Below, in pieces: positions 6,284 through 9,429 of a stretch of DNA of 9,429 nucleotides. Source of the DNA: Actinomycetota bacterium (lineage in GTDB: Bacteria; Actinomycetota; Acidimicrobiia; Acidimicrobiales; Ilumatobacteraceae); NCBI GenBank assembly GCA_009705435.1, contig WLTJ01000043.1:1-9429 (forward strand), read 5' to 3'. The notes under the pieces were generated by a model. That model was given only the letters and a program-made list of their open reading frames with translations. It was not told the origin of the DNA and searched no databases. The first letter of the stretch is position 1. Each line of letters opens with the position of its first letter. The translations under genes and the position numbers were made by a program.

Positions 6284-6419
6284 TCTGATCGGAGGAGCAG
6301 GGAATCGCAGCATTCATGAGGGAATCACCTGTTCAGGCTGGTAAGTTTGCAGGGTTCTGCCCTCGGGAGAACATGTCCCTGTCCCTCAACCTCACAGTTC
6401 ATCTGAAAGCGAATATCCC
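6284..6419 (+). promoter_or_regulatory. rpsA upstream/leader region with direct repeats and stem-loop
   Basis: This 136-bp gap holds a direct repeat AGGGAATC at 6299-6306 and 6319-6326, exactly 20 bp apart. It also has a TAAGTT hexamer at 6342-6347 that could be a -10 element, and a potential stem-loop: CAGG (6350-6353) with CCTG (6378-6381) and GTTCT (6354-6358) with AGAAC (6368-6372), interrupted by a five-base bulge. If TAAGTT is the -10, transcription would begin near 6354 and the message would have a leader of about 65 bases. GAAAG at 6405-6409 is the only plausible ribosome binding site before the TTG. No terminator for the upstream operon is clear, so read-through into rpsA is possible. 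Confidence 0.4.
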
Positions 6420-7736
6420 TTGTCCGACACTCTGACCCCCGACTCGTCCACCTTCTCAGCAATGGGATCGACAGACGCAGACGGCAATTATGTTCCCCGC
6501 CAAATTACCGAAAACGATCTAGTTGGCACATTCGCCGACGCCATTGAAGGCACGATGGTCGAAGTCCTAGACGGTCAAGTCGTCTTTGGAATCGTCGTCA
6601 AGATTGACAAGGATGAAGTACTCCTTGATATTGGTTACAAGAGTGAAGGTGTTATTCCATCGCGTGAGTTAAGCATTCGCAACGATGTTGATCCCGGTGA
6701 AATCGTCAAATTGGGTGAGCGTGTGGAAGCTCTCGTTCTCACCAAAGAGGACAAAGAAGGTCGTTTGATTCTTTCCAAGAAGCGTGCTCAATACGAGCGT
6801 GCATGGGGAGATGTTGAGAAGAAGAAAGAAACCAACGAAATGGTTGAAGGCCTCGTTATTGAGGTCGTCAAGGGTGGACTCATCGTGGACATTGGTCTGC
6901 GCGGTTTCTTGCCCGCCTCGTTGGTTGAATTGCGTCGAGTCCGTGACCTATTGCCTTATGTCGGCAAGGTTCTTCAGACCAAAATCATTGAACTTGATAA
7001 GAATCGCAACAACGTGGTTCTTTCCCGTCGGGCGTACTTAGAAGAGAGTCAAAAAGAGGCCCGCGATGGCTTCCTGGTCAATCTCAAAGTTGGAGATGTC
7101 CGCGAGGGCGTCATTTCCAGCGTTGTGGCATTCGGTGCATTCGTTGACCTCGGTGGCATGGATGGACTCATTCACGTCAGCGAATTGTCGTGGAATCATG
7201 TCGATCACCCAGGTTCAGAAGTCGCTATTGGCGACAAGGTGACCGTCAAGGTACTTGAGATTGACAACGAGCGCGAGCGCATCAGTTTGTCCCGTAAGCA
7301 GACTCAGAAAGATCCTTGGGAAGTATTTGCTTCTGGACACGAAGTCGGACAACTCGTCTACGGTCGAGTGACAAAGTTGGTTCCTTTCGGTGGATTCGTT
7401 CAAGTCGGTGAGGGCATTGAAGGACTTGTACACATTTCTGAAATGAGTACTCAGCATGTTGAGGCCCCAGAACAAGTTGTCACGCCTGGTGAAGAACTGT
7501 GGGTCAAGATCATTGATCTCGATCTCGCTCGCCGCCGCATCAGCCTGAGTATTAAGCAAGCCGCTGAGGGTGGAGAACTTGCAGAGGAATACCGCAAGCA
7601 CTTCGAAGTTGACGATCAGGGTAACTGGGCTGCTGGTGCCGATGATGCTTCTCGTGCAGCCACATGGTCAGAGTTTTACTCTGAAGGTGATGAGAAGAGC
7701 GCCGAAGTTGAAGTAGCGGTTGAGCCTGAGGCTTAA
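6420..7736 (+). CDS. rpsA: 30S ribosomal protein S1 homologue, four S1 domains
   Basis: A 438-residue RNA-binding protein of the ribosomal protein S1 family, which helps recruit and unfold messages at the 30S subunit. Four S1 OB-fold repeats are seen at about 49-119, 139-206, 223-293 and 309-380. Marker segments are DEVLLDIGYKSEGVIPSREL, KGGLIVDIGLRGFLPASLVE, FGAFVDLGGMDGLIHVSELS and FGGFVQVGEGIEGLVHISEM, each domain ending in a form of RISLS(R/I)KQ. E. coli S1 has six repeats; four is usual in actinobacteria. The N-terminal ~40 residues and the acidic C-terminal tail look disordered. TTG at 6420 is chosen because GAAAG lies ten bases upstream; ATG at 6462 has no ribosome binding site and is the alternative. 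The gene ends directly against the convergent regulator gene. Confidence 0.95.
   Translation: MSDTLTPDSSTFSAMGSTDADGNYVPRQITENDLVGTFADAIEGTMVEVLDGQVVFGIVVKIDKDEVLLDIGYKSEGVIPSRELSIRNDVDPGEIVKLGERVEALVLTKEDKEGRLILSKKRAQYERAWGDVEKKKETNEMVEGLVIEVVKGGLIVDIGLRGFLPASLVELRRVRDLLPYVGKVLQTKIIELDKNRNNVVLSRRAYLEESQKEARDGFLVNLKVGDVREGVISSVVAFGAFVDLGGMDGLIHVSELSWNHVDHPGSEVAIGDKVTVKVLEIDNERERISLSRKQTQKDPWEVFASGHEVGQLVYGRVTKLVPFGGFVQVGEGIEGLVHISEMSTQHVEAPEQVVTPGEELWVKIIDLDLARRRISLSIKQAAEGGELAEEYRKHFEVDDQGNWAAGADDASRAATWSEFYSEGDEKSAEVEVAVEPEA
7720..7736. terminator. short hairpin formed by the end of rpsA, possible bidirectional terminator
   Basis: TTGAGCC-TGA-GGCTTAA folds into a seven-pair stem (one G-T) with a three-base loop and includes the rpsA stop codon. 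No T run follows on either strand. It is the only stem seen at the convergent junction, and since no intergenic DNA exists any terminator must lie inside a coding sequence. Function is inferred. Confidence 0.3.
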
Positions 7737-8366
7737 TCAGCGAAACTTAATAATCCCCATTTTGATTCCCCTGATGACTGCTTGAGTGCGGTCTCTGGCG
7801 TCAATCTTTTCATAGATCGAAGCGAGATGGTTTTTCACTGTCTTTTGGCTGATGAATAAGCGTTCAGCGATCTCTGGTGTGGAAAGTCCGTCCGCCAGAA
7901 GTTGCAACACTTGTTCTTCTCGTTCAGTAATCACTTTTTCTTGATTCTCATGAGTGAACTGAGATTCCGTCAACAATGCGGCGGCTAAATCGGGGGAGAG
8001 AATCATGTCTCCGTCATGAGCTAAAAGTACGGCCTCAAGGACTTGGGAAAAACTTGAATCTTTTGTGACGTACCCGACTGCGCCAGCCTTGAGGGCACGG
8101 CGAACGATGTCGGTTTCGGTGTGCATCGTCAGCATCACAATTCGTTGACGGGCATCGGCATCGATGATGGCCTGAGTAGCGGCAATACCATCCCCCTCAG
8201 ACATGGAGATGTCCATCAAAATAACGTCAGGACGAAGTGTGAGAGCTGCTGAGACCGCCCTCGTGCCGTCCGAAAAGTCTGCCACTACTTCGTGCCCCAA
8301 TTCCTCGAACTGGCGCTTCAAGGAGTCCCGCAGAAGTTGATGGTCATCAACCAAGATCAGACGCAC
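7737..8366 (-). CDS. NarL/LuxR-family response regulator
   Basis: A 209-residue DNA-binding two-component regulator. The receiver domain spans about 1-118 with acidic pocket Asp7-Asp8, phosphoacceptor Asp52 in VILMDISM, Thr80 in VMLTMHT and Lys102 in YVTKDSS. A short linker leads to the LuxR-type helix-turn-helix at about 143-205, with the typical TEREEQVLQLLADGLSTPEI and ISQKTVKNHLASIYEKI segments. The GTG start at 8366 shares one base with the TAG of the kinase gene upstream (TAGTG), so the pair is translationally coupled and the kinase is its obvious partner. Targets are unknown; regulators of this kind often control their own operon, but the promoter lies outside the window. The stop codon abuts the rpsA stop on the other strand. 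Confidence 0.93.
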   Translation of the reverse strand: MRLILVDDHQLLRDSLKRQFEELGHEVVADFSDGTRAVSAALTLRPDVILMDISMSEGDGIAATQAIIDADARQRIVMLTMHTETDIVRRALKAGAVGYVTKDSSFSQVLEAVLLAHDGDMILSPDLAAALLTESQFTHENQEKVITEREEQVLQLLADGLSTPEIAERLFISQKTVKNHLASIYEKIDARDRTQAVIRGIKMGIIKFR

Positions 8367-9429
8367 TACTCGGACTCACTCGCCGGCAGGTTGTACGGAA
8401 CCTTCAGTGAAACAAGAGTCCCAATATCTGAGGGCGTAATTGGCGATTGAATATTCAATTCTGCTTCTATGGCGATAGCTCGTTCATGCATGCCGGTCAG
8501 ACCAAATGAATCAGGGTTTGCATCGGATGCGTTGAAGCCCCGCCCATTGTCGGCTACGGACAGCAGAAGATGGTCTGCTCGGATGCGCCCTCGCACCTCC
8601 ACCTGGGTGGCTTGCGAGTGACGTTCGGCGTTGAGCATCGCCTCTTTGATAATCAGCCACACTTCGTTCATCAACGCTGGATCAGGAGTCAATGCGTCTT
8701 TGAGGTCGGTGGTGACAAAGACCTTGATCTCAAGGGGTGAACGATTATTGATTCTGTCTGCTAACTCCTCAATCGCCGCGTCGATACTTGACCTTGAGTC
8801 CTCGCCGACTCGTATGTCAAAGAGCATTTCGCGGACTTCATTCAAGACAGTCGTAATGTGAGTACGCATCAAGCGGAGTTCTCGAACTTGTTCGGTGTCT
8901 GTTGATTTGCGACTCAGTCGGTCCAACTCAAAGCCAACAAAAGCCAAGGTGCTGCCTGTGCGATCGTGTAATTCGCGGGCGATGCGGCGACGTTCATCGT
9001 TAGCACCGCCGAGGCGCAAGCTTTTGAAAAGATTGGCGTTATCAACGGCCACACCTAAGGCGTCGGCTAACCCAGTTAGTACTTGCACTTCGCGATCAAT
9101 ATTGACTATTGAGCGCCATTCGCAGGCGATGATGCCGATGATTGTTCCCCGTGATCGAAGAGTGCTGTAGGCGCCGACGACTGCCTCTGTGGCGAAGCCC
9201 AAACTTTCTGCGTTGATTTCGCTACGAATACTGTTGTTCTGGTCAAGACAGAGAAGTGCGGCTGCTGGAATGTCATTCAACTCGAGTGGCGTAGGTGCAG
9301 CAGAACCTCGTCCGCGCACGGCCAAATATGTGTCGGTGTTATTCTGCTTCAGCAAAATTGTCGTGACGTCGGACTTGATGAGGAGTTGAACTTGCTCCAC
9401 TGCTTGATCCAAGACGGTTTCGAGATGTA
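8366..9429 (-). CDS. GAF-domain sensor histidine kinase (NarL-partner type), partial at 5' end
   Basis: The reading frame is open to the right edge, so the N-terminus is missing; about 353 codons are visible. Numbering from the Leu at 9412: a GAF-like sensor domain fills about 1-130, starting in a helix ETVLDQAVEQVQ and ending ADALGVAVDNANLF. Next is the dimerisation domain of the HisKA_3 class with phospho-accepting His149 in RRRIARELHDRTG, then the ATPase: N box EAMLNAERHS (Asn261), G1 DNGRGF at 288-293, G2 FGLTGMHERA at 303-312. No membrane segment lies in the visible part, so sensing here is cytosolic unless upstream residues anchor it. The ligand of the GAF domain is unknown, and no haem- or metal-binding cysteine cluster is evident. 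The gene overlaps the regulator gene by one base. Confidence 0.93.
   Translation of the reverse strand, partial: HLETVLDQAVEQVQLLIKSDVTTILLKQNNTDTYLAVRGRGSAAPTPLELNDIPAAALLCLDQNNSIRSEINAESLGFATEAVVGAYSTLRSRGTIIGIIACEWRSIVNIDREVQVLTGLADALGVAVDNANLFKSLRLGGANDERRRIARELHDRTGSTLAFVGFELDRLSRKSTDTEQVRELRLMRTHITTVLNEVREMLFDIRVGEDSRSSIDAAIEELADRINNRSPLEIKVFVTTDLKDALTPDPALMNEVWLIIKEAMLNAERHSQATQVEVRGRIRADHLLLSVADNGRGFNASDANPDSFGLTGMHERAIAIEAELNIQSPITPSDIGTLVSLKVPYNLPASESE

Noticed and set aside
9410..9412. TTG at 9412 as the true start of the histidine kinase
   Set aside because: The frame stays open to the window edge with residues HLETV that continue the GAF domain's first helix, so the gene is truncated by the window rather than starting here.

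Overview
The window comes from a bacterial chromosome of the phylum Actinomycetota, probably one of the lineages of moderate G+C (about half by eye) rather than a high-G+C streptomycete or mycobacterium. The evidence is a response regulator of the PdtaR type (receiver plus ANTAR) directly upstream of polA, with rpsA just beyond it. This resembles the arrangement known in mycobacteria and other actinobacteria. GTG and TTG starts are frequent, a Pol I has a degenerate proofreading domain and an actinobacterial-style tyrosine in motif B, and RpsA has four S1 domains. I cannot name a genus.

Layout. Positions 1-1701, minus strand: fatty-acid synthesis genes fabD then fabH, with fabH cut by the window edge. 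FabD carries an extra C-terminal domain that looks like a biotin carboxyl carrier fold without the lysine. Positions 1702-1815: a divergent regulatory region with two inverted repeats. Positions 1816-1927, plus strand: a tRNA gene with a CAA (leucine) anticodon but a short variable loop, followed by a strong terminator-like hairpin. Positions 1977-6283, plus strand: a compact run of four genes, namely a 94-residue charged helical protein, the PdtaR-like antiterminator, DNA polymerase I and a SAM-dependent methyltransferase. Positions 6284-6419: the rpsA leader, with direct repeats and a potential stem-loop. Positions 6420-7736, plus strand: rpsA. Positions 7737-9429, minus strand: a NarL/LuxR-type response regulator and its GAF-containing histidine kinase, which runs off the right edge. 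RpsA and the response regulator converge with no base between their stop codons.

How the genes work together. Most of the content is housekeeping: malonyl transfer and chain initiation in type II fatty-acid synthesis, DNA repair and Okazaki processing, and translation. Two signalling outputs flank it: an RNA-binding antiterminator regulator whose kinase is not visible here, and a cotranscribed kinase/regulator pair that probably controls transcription of unknown targets. No mobile element, CRISPR array or phage gene was seen. No clearly new multi-gene system is present. The most unusual items are the FabD extension and the short-variable-loop tRNA with a leucine anticodon.
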